DNA from: Minisyncoccota bacterium | Lineage (GTDB): Bacteria > Verrucomicrobiota > Lentisphaeria > Oligosphaerales > MVZH01 | Length of the DNA: 22,317 nt | Direction: 5' to 3' | Assembly (NCBI GenBank): GCA_021734725.1 | Contig: JAIPIM010000018.1 | Location: 1 to 22,317, forward strand | Shown: positions 1 to 8,272 of the stretch, one piece after another | Layout: every line of letters starts with the position of its first letter | Numbering within the stretch: position 1 is the stretch's first letter | The notes under the pieces: generated by a model | What the model was told of the DNA's origin: nothing | Database searches by the model: none | Seen by the model: only the letters and a program-made list of their open reading frames with translations | Made by a program: the position numbers and the translations under genes

Positions 1-1803
1 CTCCAAAGCTATCTCCCCCGAACTTACAGTAAGAGCATTGACAGCTGTAACGGCTACGTTGAAAACTCCTTCAAGCTGCTCGACCACTTCAGCGGTATAC
101 GTTTCCCCGTAGAAGCCGTCGTACAATCCCGCGGAATAATCCCGGTCGTCAAGTCCAGACCAGGTGACGTTTTCGTATCGGTCGATGACAAGGCGGTAGA
201 ATTTCTCCATGGGGCTCGCTGCTGGACCGAAGAATTTCTGGCAGTAATCGTGAAGCTGAGCATCGATGTCCAGCTCCGGATCCCAAAGGAGCCGAAACCA
301 GAGATTGATAAACCAGTGACATTCTTGGGCTGAACGTCCACGGCTGTTCAAGTATTCGCCGCCTATGTATTTGCCGTAGTCCTGCAACCACTGCTGCTTT
401 AGATGAGGATAAATAATTGGTGCGGCGGTCCAGAAGCCCGGGAAGCATGGGTAATCCCATATGTACAGGCGATCGGGATTCTCATCGAGCTTTATGCTCC
501 ATCCCTTAATCAGTTCGTCAATCCTTAACCGTGCTTCCGGTTCCTTGTATAAGTGACTTGGGCAGAGAACACAAAGCATAATATCGACGTTGTCCGGAAG
601 ATCGAAGTCGGGCGGCAATGTATATCCCTGATACGCTAAGCTGATAATGCGTTTATCCGGCCACCTTTTTTTAATTTCCAGGGCTACGTCCCGTACGTGC
701 CCAAAGTAGGTGTTGGACTGCACTCCCCAGTTTTCCTGCTGGTGAAAAAAATGGCGATTGGGATTGGATTGTACCTGACACCGCTCGCACTGGCAGATCG
801 GAAGGTTGTCTACTGGACCGATGGATATGTAGTGCGATGTGGGATCCGCGCCCGGATAATCGTCACCTTTTTCGTAGTACGCTTCCAAATTCTGAACCCG
901 CTGCTTCACAAGGCCGGGTTCGCTGTAACAGAGATACCTGAAATTCTTCGTCCCGTCTTTGTTGGTCAAGAAATACTCAGGATGCTCGTTTTTGTATCTA
1001 CCCCAGCCATGGTCGGTATGTCCAACAGGCATCAGATGGGCCTGAGCCGCACGAATTTCGGCTCCAAAGAATCCATACGTAAATCGATAGTTGAACACCG
1101 GAGCATCACGGTAATTGACAGGAACGTCTACGGACAAGGAGTGACCACGGGGAATTACGACACCAAAGTCTTCGTCCCCATTGACCTCGTCAGCAATACT
1201 CCGGATGTCCGTGAAATAGAAGCGGAACCCCAAAAATTTCTCCAGGAAAATCGAGACGGCATGCATGGTTCCCCGGTCGTGCGCATAATCCAAGTTCAAA
1301 CCACCACCGCCGGGGGGCACCACCTCACCCACCAGCGCAATCCCGCGGTCAAAGCTTTGGATGGCTATGCCTTCCGTCGCGCGTGGAGTTGGAATGCCAT
1401 AACGCTCCGTCATCTTACTCTTTCCGATCAATACCAGGTTACCATCAAGGGGAGCTTCCGACGCTCTGAGAATGGGGAGTACCACGCCTGTTGCTTTCTC
1501 GACGTACGTTTGTAAATACTCAGCCGCGACCCGCTGGCTGTGATCCGGATCGAGTCCGCCGTGGCTCTTGCGAAGCATCACCAATGGCTCATCCGGTAAA
1601 ACAATGGCTGCCTTTGCCTTACCGTCTTGTACTAGAAACATGGTCGCGCCCGCAGTTGCCGTCTTCCGTTGGGGCATAGTGTTGACCGGATCCGATCTTG
1701 TTACGCCTCCTGTCTCTCTACATACCCCAATCGTATCCAGAAACCCATAACCGAAAACGCAGGTCACCAGCCCCAACAGAAATCGAACCTTAAACCCCAC
1801 CAT
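1..1803 (-). CDS. DUF4838 secreted hydrolase-like protein (3' end outside window)
   Basis: The open frame runs without a stop from 1803 to the left edge, giving 601 residues and no C-terminus. It reads as a DUF4838-family protein, a glycoside-hydrolase-like family common in Planctomycetes, Lentisphaerae and Verrucomicrobia. Visible marks are an alpha-glucuronidase-like N-terminal part (about residues 65-220, with GTMHAVSIFLEKFLGFRFY at 179-197) and then the DUF4838 barrel region with the Cys cluster ICQCERC at 336-342. The N-terminus has a basic start and a hydrophobic stretch (about 7-20), which fits export. I chose ATG 1803 because AAAGG lies about 9 nt upstream. An in-frame ATG at 1821 lacks such a site. 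It lies 91 nt downstream of the PEP-CTERM gene on the same strand, so it is probably the last visible gene of that operon. The substrate cannot be read from the sequence. A role in polysaccharide breakdown is inferred from the family. Confidence 0.85.
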   Translation of the reverse strand, partial: MVGFKVRFLLGLVTCVFGYGFLDTIGVCRETGGVTRSDPVNTMPQRKTATAGATMFLVQDGKAKAAIVLPDEPLVMLRKSHGGLDPDHSQRVAAEYLQTYVEKATGVVLPILRASEAPLDGNLVLIGKSKMTERYGIPTPRATEGIAIQSFDRGIALVGEVVPPGGGGLNLDYAHDRGTMHAVSIFLEKFLGFRFYFTDIRSIADEVNGDEDFGVVIPRGHSLSVDVPVNYRDAPVFNYRFTYGFFGAEIRAAQAHLMPVGHTDHGWGRYKNEHPEYFLTNKDGTKNFRYLCYSEPGLVKQRVQNLEAYYEKGDDYPGADPTSHYISIGPVDNLPICQCERCQVQSNPNRHFFHQQENWGVQSNTYFGHVRDVALEIKKRWPDKRIISLAYQGYTLPPDFDLPDNVDIMLCVLCPSHLYKEPEARLRIDELIKGWSIKLDENPDRLYIWDYPCFPGFWTAAPIIYPHLKQQWLQDYGKYIGGEYLNSRGRSAQECHWFINLWFRLLWDPELDIDAQLHDYCQKFFGPAASPMEKFYRLVIDRYENVTWSGLDDRDYSAGLYDGFYGETYTAEVVEQLEGVFNVAVTAVNALTVSSGEIALE

Positions 1804-1894
1804 GATGTCATGCCTTTCCATTTCGCGCTTGCCACGGACTGCGGTAAACATACGCGTCACCAAGGAGATATCACATCAGCCTGGATTATTCAGG

Positions 1895-2665
1895 TTAACG
1901 CCGATGGCGGTGCAACAGTACCAATCCCCCGATGCCGAGTAAGATCACGGAACTGGGTTCCGGAATGGTTTGATACCGGAGAAAGTCACTCAATAACCAA
2001 CGGGTACCACCCAGCACGCTGTAGGTCATGGTGAGAGGATCGGTGGTGCTCCAAGCATTGCTGGCGCGTACCAGTCCACCATCGTGCGCCCCACCGTCTG
2101 TCCATTGTAACGGTGTGTAGCTTGCCTCCCCGTATTTTTTGACATACAGGGAAACCACGTGGGTACCGTCCCGGTTGTCATATACAAACCGCAGTGTGTC
2201 GGGGTCACCAAAGGCAAAATCTGTCAGAGTCGTACGAATGTCACCCGCGGCACGGTCGGCGGCGCTGGGGTAGGCATCATACGTTGTTCCCGTACTGTCC
2301 TTAATCGCGGCCGCTGCGCCACCATCATTAGACAAGCCTATACCGTGTCCGCCCGTGCTGTAAGCGCGTCCGCGCGCCGTGGTCTCGACAATCAAAAAAT
2401 CTCCCGCCTCCGGAAGAGGAATACGGTATGCGTCTTTCAGGCTTGCACTGGCTTCCCCAGGATTGCCTACAGACAACTCACCACCACTGATCGACACCTC
2501 TCCTGAGACGTTCCATTTCGAAAGATCCGTGGAAAAATCGTCCACCATAACAGGATCATTGAGTTCGTCATTCACAAAATCAAAAGCGCCGTACGACGAG
2601 CGTGGAACAACTGTGCACAGAATAACCGTCATAACCATAAGGTTCGAAAAACTGCGAAATGTCAT
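1895..2665 (-). CDS. PEP-CTERM sorting-domain protein with lectin-like fold
   Basis: The product is 256 residues. It has an N-terminal signal peptide (about 1-27, ending SSYGA) and a C-terminal PEP-CTERM signal at 235-256: PEPSS, a hydrophobic helix, then the basic tail HRHRR. Such proteins are exported and then processed by an exosortase, which is not in this window. The middle is rich in Gly, Asp and Thr and begins DDFSTDLSKWNVSGEVSISG, which resembles concanavalin/LamG-like beta-sandwich domains that bind or act on glycans. I chose ATG 2665 because GAGAGG sits 7 nt upstream and it gives a normal signal peptide. An in-frame ATG at 2740 overlaps the regulator stop as ATGA and also has GGAG-like sequence upstream, so a form 25 residues longer is possible. 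Operon position suggests a surface partner of the DUF4838 protein. Confidence 0.85.
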   Translation of the reverse strand: MTFRSFSNLMVMTVILCTVVPRSSYGAFDFVNDELNDPVMVDDFSTDLSKWNVSGEVSISGGELSVGNPGEASASLKDAYRIPLPEAGDFLIVETTARGRAYSTGGHGIGLSNDGGAAAAIKDSTGTTYDAYPSAADRAAGDIRTTLTDFAFGDPDTLRFVYDNRDGTHVVSLYVKKYGEASYTPLQWTDGGAHDGGLVRASNAWSTTDPLTMTYSVLGGTRWLLSDFLRYQTIPEPSSVILLGIGGLVLLHRHRR

Positions 2666-2736
2666 TGCAATGCCTCTCTTTACTGATGGGTTGCTGAAAA
2701 CTGAACGGAAACTACGGTCAACGTTACGGCTACTAC

Positions 2737-3867
2737 TCATAATTCTTCCTTCTCCTTTGTTTTTTTTTCTACGGGGCCGGTGGATTCGCGAACAACCAAC
2801 TCGGGCTCTACGACAATCTGATCCGGCACATCCTCGCCGCGGGAACGGCCCTGAAGTATCTCAAAAGCCCGTTGGGCTATAACAAGGCGCGGATTGCGTA
2901 CCGTTGTGGCAAACGGGTGAACCTGAACAGCGTCAGGAAGGTCGTCCGTTCCCATGACCGAAACATCCTTCCCAATGCGGAACCCTCGACCTTCCAGAAA
3001 ACGATAGACGGAGGTAAGCTGATTGTCGCCAACAATTACAGCGGTTGGGCGAGGCGTCCGGGCGAAGAGGCTTTCCATTGCCCGAAAAATATTTGTCGGC
3101 TCTCCATTGGCATAACGCACCCAATGTGGTTCAACCCTGTAACCGTGCTCCGCCATACGACGATAATACGCTTCACGACGAATCAGATGGGACGTTTCAA
3201 GGATGTAAGGGTCTGGTTTTACTGGGTCAAAGTATCCAATGCAGGTATGTCCCAGCGACCAGAGATGATTCAATTGTTGACTAACCACTTGCTCGTCCGC
3301 CAGCAGAACATTGGTGGCTTGACGCTGAACAATCCTCGGATAAATTGAAACGGTAGCAATACCGTAACTTTCAAAAATGCGAGCCATATCAGGCATGTGC
3401 GCCCTGTAAATGATGGCATTTTTCACCTCGCACTTGGCGGCGAACTCTTCGTAGTCGGAAACCGGCGCTTGAAACGGAAACTGTTGAAACCGCAGACCAA
3501 ACCCCAGACGCCCCGCCTCCTCCGCAAGTGTTTTCGCCACGACTGCACTAAACCAATGACTGGTATAAATGTCACTGAACGAATCACATATCACCAGTTC
3601 GATCATCGACACCGAAGGTTCCAAAGGGTCGGAACCGATTTTGTAGATACCCGACCTCGGACGGCGTTCGATCAGACCCCGCTGTTCAAACTCTCCCAAT
3701 ATTCGCTCAAGTCTTACACGCCCCAGCCCCGTCTGCTCCTGAAGGACACGAATGGGCGGCAACGCTTCACCCAGCGCCAGGGACCGCAGTTCGCTGCGAA
3801 GCTGCTCACGCCCTCTTTTCAATGGTTCGGCCCACGACGCTCTGCTTTTGTTTTTCCTTAACATCAT
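2737..3867 (-). CDS. GntR/LacI-type transcriptional regulator
   Basis: A 376-residue regulator with a GntR-type winged helix-turn-helix (about residues 14-75, including the VRLERILGEFEQRGLIERRP stretch) followed by a LacI-type periplasmic-binding-protein-like effector domain (about 85-365, with VMGTDDLPDAVQVHPFATTV typical of LacI C-lobes). This architecture resembles AraR and usually means a sugar-responsive repressor. Start: ATG 3867, or the adjacent ATG 3864. A GTG at 3909 extends the frame, but it falls at the transcription start predicted from the promoter at 3915-3943, so I reject it. The stop overlaps an ATG of the PEP-CTERM gene by 4 nt. It most likely controls its own operon with the two exported proteins downstream. 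The effector is unknown. Confidence 0.88.
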   Translation of the reverse strand: MMLRKNKSRASWAEPLKRGREQLRSELRSLALGEALPPIRVLQEQTGLGRVRLERILGEFEQRGLIERRPRSGIYKIGSDPLEPSVSMIELVICDSFSDIYTSHWFSAVVAKTLAEEAGRLGFGLRFQQFPFQAPVSDYEEFAAKCEVKNAIIYRAHMPDMARIFESYGIATVSIYPRIVQRQATNVLLADEQVVSQQLNHLWSLGHTCIGYFDPVKPDPYILETSHLIRREAYYRRMAEHGYRVEPHWVRYANGEPTNIFRAMESLFARTPRPTAVIVGDNQLTSVYRFLEGRGFRIGKDVSVMGTDDLPDAVQVHPFATTVRNPRLVIAQRAFEILQGRSRGEDVPDQIVVEPELVVRESTGPVEKKTKEKEEL

Positions 3868-3914
3868 CCACTCGCTTTTTAACCATAACAGTCCCACGCC
3901 AGATTCCACGCAAC

Positions 3915-3943
3915 AGTATACGACTCACAGCATACATAGTCAA
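3915..3943 (-). promoter_or_regulatory. Predicted sigma70-type promoter of the regulator operon
   Basis: Read on the minus strand, TTGACT (3943-3938), a 17-nt spacer and TATACT (3920-3915) match the -35 and -10 consensus at 5 of 6 positions each. The expected start of transcription is near 3908, giving a leader of about 40 nt before ATG 3867. Confidence 0.55.
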
Positions 3944-3944
3944 C

Positions 3945-3962
3945 ACAATACAGGTACAATAC
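3945..3962. promoter_or_regulatory. Pair of ACAATAC direct repeats next to the -35 box (candidate operator)
   Basis: ACAATAC occurs at 3945-3951 and again at 3956-3962, a period of 11 bp, so both copies face the same side of the helix. They lie directly upstream of the -35 box. This could be a site for the regulator itself or for another DNA-binding protein. The assignment is inferred from position only. Confidence 0.35.
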
Positions 3963-4366
3963 TGCACAAAACCGAATCAGACAAGCCCTCGCCACATTTT
4001 TTTGGCTTCATAATGGAAGAGTTTTGTGTTAATGATAGGAAGACAGGGAAGTGTTTTGCACGTGTCCGGAGGTGTCTCGGAAGAAGTTTGCAACCATTCG
4101 AATGGACGAAAATGGTCTGCGGCTTTTTTGCAGCACAACAGGGCTTCCAGGGCATGCTCGTGACATCACACGGCAAACCCTGCCGGTAGTTCGGCTGCTC
4201 CACAGCGTGCGGCGGTCGCACCCATGCGTTCGGCATAACAGTTGAGGCGGCCGGAACTTGCCTTGGTGCATCTCGAAAACAATCCGAAAAACGAAGGAAA
4301 TTGTGCGGGTCCGAACGCCCCCTGACTGTGCAAGCTGTTGGAGCGCAGTGCACATGGTTATGCTAA

Positions 4367-4433
4367 CCCCGGCAAACTCTGCCCGGCAAACTGAAAAGGC
4401 CCCGGCAAAAGCCCCCCGGCAAAGCCCGGCAAA
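4367..4433. repeat. Five short direct repeats of (C/G)CCCGGCAAA
   Basis: Five copies of a ten-base unit start at 4367, 4381, 4400, 4414 and 4424. All share CCCGGCAAA, and the first base is C or G. Spacing from start to start is 14, 19, 14 and 10 nt. The array begins 28 nt past the stop codon of the WD40 lipoprotein gene, reading TTTGCCGGG on that gene's strand. Spacing is too short and irregular for a CRISPR. Confidence 0.75.
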
Positions 4434-4460
4434 ACAAGAAAAAGTTAAGATCCAAACCCG

Positions 4461-5498
4461 TTATGGTTCAGCAATGTGATAATAGTATAACACTCCCGCA
4501 CCGGTGCCCACTGCAAGGTTTTCGCCGTTCGGGGAAAATGAAAGGCCGCTTATGGCATCGTCGTGATCAAGGGAATAAAGTAGCGACCAGTCCTGGGTAT
4601 CCAGGATTTCTACTGTGCCATCGAACTTTCCATAGGCGATTCTTGTGCCGTCAGCAGAAAACTGCATCCGGGAAACCCTGCCCTCCGGGTCCAAAACTCG
4701 TTTCTTTGTGCCGTCTTCCAGGTCGAAAAGATAAATTTTCCGCCCCAAGTCGGGTTCTGATGCCGCCAGGATTTTCCCGTCGGGAGAAAAGGTGAGATTG
4801 TAGTTTCCGCCGCTGGAGTCAAAATCTATAGTATACGCCGGCTCATGGGTTCCAACCTCCCAGAAGCGCACTTTGCCGTCGCGAAATCCTCCGGCAACGT
4901 ACGCCCCATCGGGGGTAAACTCTATAGCTTGGATCATGTCACCGTCGGGGTCGAATTCAGCTACCTTTTCGAAGTCTCTACCGTTTTCCGTCTGCCACAG
5001 CCAGATTTCACCGTGCATCTGATTGGGGTGGCTTGCAAGCGTTTTACCGTCGGGGGAAAAAGCGACCCTGCATTCGTTCCCTCCGTGAAGGTGCTGAAGC
5101 CTGAATAAATTTTCGGCATGGTACAATCCTGCACCCCTCCACGCGGCGGCCAATATGGAGCCGCCCGGGGAAAAGCTCAAGCTGTTTGATTCCGGGCGAT
5201 CTCCCTCATCTCCGGAACGGATAACCTCACCTTTTACAACGGAGTATAGTTCTACCTCCCTGGCCCCTACCGCAATCACTTCGCCATCTGGAGAAAACGC
5301 CAGCGAATGAATTTCGTCCCATCCTTCTGTCCGGTAGAGCAGTTCCGCCTGGACTTCTGTTTCTTTTTCATTACCGTTGACCGCTTCTTCCTTTTCCGCT
5401 CCAGGGGTTCCGCAGCTGATAAGTCCCAGTAGATATAGAAGCATGACTATAATCACTAAGGAAGCGGCCATATATCCCAGGCGTCTCAGATTAAACAT
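4461..5498 (-). CDS. WD40-like seven-bladed beta-propeller lipoprotein
   Basis: The product is 345 residues. A lipoprotein signal peptide ends in LISC with the modified Cys at residue 29, followed by an acidic, Glu-rich linker. Seven repeats of the form FSPDGxxLAxG follow, starting LAFSPDGE, LSFSPGGS, VAFSPDGK, IEFTPDGA, LTFSPDGK, MQFSADGT and LSFSPNGE, so a complete seven-bladed propeller is predicted. ATG 5498 was chosen because AGGAG sits 7 nt upstream. ATG 5513 has no such site. The protein should be anchored to a membrane and act as a binding scaffold; no catalytic residues are evident. It sits alone, about 200 nt downstream of the norD-like gene, so it may or may not be co-transcribed. 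Its partner is unknown. Confidence 0.85.
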   Translation of the reverse strand: MFNLRRLGYMAASLVIIVMLLYLLGLISCGTPGAEKEEAVNGNEKETEVQAELLYRTEGWDEIHSLAFSPDGEVIAVGAREVELYSVVKGEVIRSGDEGDRPESNSLSFSPGGSILAAAWRGAGLYHAENLFRLQHLHGGNECRVAFSPDGKTLASHPNQMHGEIWLWQTENGRDFEKVAEFDPDGDMIQAIEFTPDGAYVAGGFRDGKVRFWEVGTHEPAYTIDFDSSGGNYNLTFSPDGKILAASEPDLGRKIYLFDLEDGTKKRVLDPEGRVSRMQFSADGTRIAYGKFDGTVEILDTQDWSLLYSLDHDDAISGLSFSPNGENLAVGTGAGVLYYYHIAEP

Positions 5499-5697
5499 TC
5501 GTTTTCTCCTCATTTTGAAAGTAAACCGGCAACTATTATCACGATATCGGACATTCCAAACAACTTTAACTCACTATCTCGTCGCCGGGTGGAACCGCTC
5601 CGAAAAGTCGGAGTGCGTAAAGCACCTCCCACAGTTGTTTGTCGGGTGTTGTCTACGGAGCATCGGCGGAGTGCAAAACATACGTAGAGAAATTGCC

Positions 5698-8175
5698 TTA
5701 ACGTGTAAGATTCAAGTAAGCGCGTGACAGTAATTGGGGGAGGCGGTTGATGTCTTCGAGTATGAGGTAGCGGCCTTTGGGGAACATGAGAGCCATGTCC
5801 GCCGGCGTGTTTTCCGCCAGTGAAATGCAGAATGTGTGGATGGCCTTTTGTTCGTTTTCCTGGCAGGCTTTGCGGACGTCATGGTGCGCGTAGTGCGTCT
5901 CGGCGTCATAGCCTTGATCGCAAGGTTTTCCGTCGGTGATGAGGAGCAGCAATTTGGTTTTTGCCATTTTCTCCGAAAGCTTCCATCCGGCATGCCGGAG
6001 GGCCGGTCCGATACGGGTCGATGAACCCGGTGCTGCACTGAGCATGGCGTCCGCCGTATCGCGGCACCAAGAATCCTTGAAATCCTTGAACAGGGCGAAC
6101 TGGCAGTTTTCGCGACCACTGCCGGTGAACCCGAATACGCCGAACGCATCGCCAAGCGTTGCCAATCCTTCCGCCAGGACGTAGGCCGCTTCTTTTTCCA
6201 CGTCCAATACGGATTTAACGTGCTGCCGACCGACTGCCCGTGGTTCATGCCCGCTGTTTTTTGCGGCACTCATGGTCACGGCGCCGTGTTCTTTTTCCTG
6301 TTCACACTCTTCGGCGGTTGAGCCGCTCAAATCAAGCAGTAGAGCCACGGCCACGTCCCGTTGCTGGGTCAGCGGTTTGTTGTAGAAGCGCATTTCGGTA
6401 TTTTGTTTGGTGGTTCCTTGAGAGATATACTCCATGAAATGGTCCAAGTGTATGCTGTCGCCTTCCTGCAGGCGTGTTTCCCGTCGGATATCTTCCGGGC
6501 GCAGCCGTTCGAAGATTCGCCGAACCTGTTCGGTATACCCCTTCAGCTCGGAGGTGATTTCGGTCTTATGCCCCCGCGGTCCCGGCCTGTTTTCCTTTAC
6601 GCAGCACCAGTTCTGGTAATAATCCGCGGCATGGTTGTTCCATTCGTCGTAGAAATAACCAACCTGGGGGCCCTTTTGCGGCTCTTCGTCTTCTTCGGCG
6701 GTTCCCTGGCCGCTGTCCGACGCTTCAGCCGCTTCCGGCGACGTTTCGTCCTGTTGTTCCTGATCGTGTTCCTCCGACTCTTTTTCCGGTCCCGGTTGCG
6801 GGGAGGCGTCGCGCAGGTCCGCCTGGATACCGGATTCGCTCAGGGTACTGATCGTCAAGGGGAAAAAGGGATCCGGGAAAAAAGCGAGAGGACGCGGGAC
6901 ATAGGGGACGAGACGTTTTTCCAACCACTGCGTATCCTCGGCAAGGTGCTTTTGAACAAGGCATGCTGTGTCCTTGAAGGTGTCGCTGCTCTTCGCGATG
7001 TCGGCAGTCAGGATGCCCAGTTTCTGTTCGATATCGCTTTGCCAAGGGGTCCCTTGCAGCAGGCGCTGCACGATTATGTCCGGCAGCCATTTCGGAGGGC
7101 GGTTCGTATAGTCGAGTGCGATCAGGTTGTCGAGCGCTGCCGCAATACCCGGGAATCGGTCTTTACAGAAGACGATTACCCGCACGATCTCGACCATGTA
7201 AAAAAGAGTACTGCATGCGGACCCGTTTTTGTGCGGGTCAAACAGGGCGTGGCATGTTTCCATGCCCGGTTGCCCATGCGCCTCGCTGAAGCTGTGGGCG
7301 AGCTGGCTGGCGGCTGCAATGGTTATCAGCGCCTTGAGGCAATCCCGGTTTTGCCGCGGATCATCGAACTCCTGAATGACTTCCGGCAGATATGCGCCTG
7401 TCGAACAGGCCACGAACGTCGAGCCACGCTCGATAAGGTCATCGGAATCAAGGAGGCTCAGATTATCCACGCTCATTTCCGTTCCGGTGAGCGCGTGCAG
7501 CAATCGTTCCAAGCTCTGTTTATCGCGACTGACGCGTGCCTGACGGCTCACGTGTTCGATATGGGTACGCGCGGACGCCAGATTGACGGCCAGATAATTT
7601 TTACCCGTCTCCGGGTTACGCTGATACAGTTGCACTGCATCCAGGACGAATGCCCGCAGTTCGCGACCGTCAAGGCGATGGTTGAGGTAGTCGAAGCCAT
7701 CCAGCAAGGGGGCGAGGAGGCTTGGTTCCTGGTCAGCCAGAAGCGATACTTGGTCCAGCAGGAGTTCCACCTCTTCCGGGGTACTTCCAAGCTTGCCGTC
7801 CGCTGCTTTCCCGAAGAACTTAATGCCCAGGAAATGGCGAATGTTCGCCATCTCGAGACCCGCTTTGCTCCAGCGTTCGAAGAGACGAGGCAGACGCATG
7901 ATCCATCGGTGAGGGCCGCGCAACGTCTCCAGGTAGCTTTTGACGACGCTGTCGAATATGGACTTGTCCACGTGCGACAGAGTATCGAAGATCACTTCCA
8001 TCACGGCGGGATTGTCCGCAGTGAGGAACCCGGCCTCGATCAGCTCCGCGATGGCGTTTCTGAAGATTTCCTGATAGCCCCACGTCACGTTTCGCAGATC
8101 GAAACCTTTCTGCTCCATAAGCCGATCCGCGGCTTCAATCGCGCAAGGTATTTGTGCTGTTGCCTGCTGTGTCAT
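5698..8175 (-). CDS. NorD/CbbO-type VWA-domain protein
   Basis: A large protein, 825 residues from ATG 8175. The N-terminal two-thirds is helical and resembles the NorD/CbbO families. An acidic, low-complexity linker (rich in Glu, Gln and Asp) lies at about residues 480-520. A C-terminal von Willebrand factor A domain has a complete metal site: DLSGS at about 615-619, then STRIG and ITDGKP. Known relatives work with NorQ/CbbQ AAA+ ATPases to activate metalloenzymes such as nitric oxide reductase or Rubisco, and the NorQ-type gene is directly upstream here. The start is uncertain. ATG 8175 lacks a clear Shine-Dalgarno, and in-frame ATGs at 8232 and 8328 (the latter overlapping the norQ-like gene) are alternatives. 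No norB, norC, cbbL or cbbS is in the window, so the client is unknown. A long frame on the opposite strand (6361-8184) is a shadow. Confidence 0.82.
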   Translation of the reverse strand: MTQQATAQIPCAIEAADRLMEQKGFDLRNVTWGYQEIFRNAIAELIEAGFLTADNPAVMEVIFDTLSHVDKSIFDSVVKSYLETLRGPHRWIMRLPRLFERWSKAGLEMANIRHFLGIKFFGKAADGKLGSTPEEVELLLDQVSLLADQEPSLLAPLLDGFDYLNHRLDGRELRAFVLDAVQLYQRNPETGKNYLAVNLASARTHIEHVSRQARVSRDKQSLERLLHALTGTEMSVDNLSLLDSDDLIERGSTFVACSTGAYLPEVIQEFDDPRQNRDCLKALITIAAASQLAHSFSEAHGQPGMETCHALFDPHKNGSACSTLFYMVEIVRVIVFCKDRFPGIAAALDNLIALDYTNRPPKWLPDIIVQRLLQGTPWQSDIEQKLGILTADIAKSSDTFKDTACLVQKHLAEDTQWLEKRLVPYVPRPLAFFPDPFFPLTISTLSESGIQADLRDASPQPGPEKESEEHDQEQQDETSPEAAEASDSGQGTAEEDEEPQKGPQVGYFYDEWNNHAADYYQNWCCVKENRPGPRGHKTEITSELKGYTEQVRRIFERLRPEDIRRETRLQEGDSIHLDHFMEYISQGTTKQNTEMRFYNKPLTQQRDVAVALLLDLSGSTAEECEQEKEHGAVTMSAAKNSGHEPRAVGRQHVKSVLDVEKEAAYVLAEGLATLGDAFGVFGFTGSGRENCQFALFKDFKDSWCRDTADAMLSAAPGSSTRIGPALRHAGWKLSEKMAKTKLLLLITDGKPCDQGYDAETHYAHHDVRKACQENEQKAIHTFCISLAENTPADMALMFPKGRYLILEDINRLPQLLSRAYLNLTR

Positions 8176-8272
8176 TGGGGTTAAGGATCCCGGCCGCGCA
8201 ATAGAAGAGTGGGCTTCCAGCCTGCTTTTCATGCCCGGAGTGGTAATTTCCGTTCGATTCCAAGGGCCCGCA

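Larger units (their letters stand above)
3868..4460. other. Non-coding stretch between the regulator operon and the WD40 gene
   Basis: No convincing gene was found here. The overlapping short frames on both strands (for example 3940-4353 minus and 3752-4189 plus) show no recognisable domain or good start. The stretch holds the regulator promoter and its repeats at one end and the five-copy GCCCGGCAAA-type repeat at the other. Between about 3965 and 4365 I see nothing I can name. Confidence 0.6.

Noticed and set aside
697..1515. Open frame of 272 codons on the plus strand
   Set aside because: It is antisense to the DUF4838 gene, whose frame is continuous and shows family motifs. This frame shows none.
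3940..4353. Open frame of 137 codons on the minus strand in the non-coding stretch
   Set aside because: No domain, Cys- and Pro-rich random-looking composition and no ribosome site. It overlaps the regulator promoter.
4367..4433. CRISPR array
   Set aside because: Repeats are only ten bases and the gaps are 0-9 nt, far from CRISPR geometry. No cas genes are near.
5596..5615. Terminator after the norD-like gene
   Set aside because: An 8-bp stem with a 4-nt loop (5596-5603 with 5608-5615) is present, but no T-run follows on the minus strand, and it lies about 80 nt past the stop.
6361..8184. Open frame of 607 codons on the plus strand
   Set aside because: It lies wholly opposite the norD-like gene, has no recognisable domain and no good start. 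The minus strand carries the VWA metal-site motif, so this is an antisense shadow.
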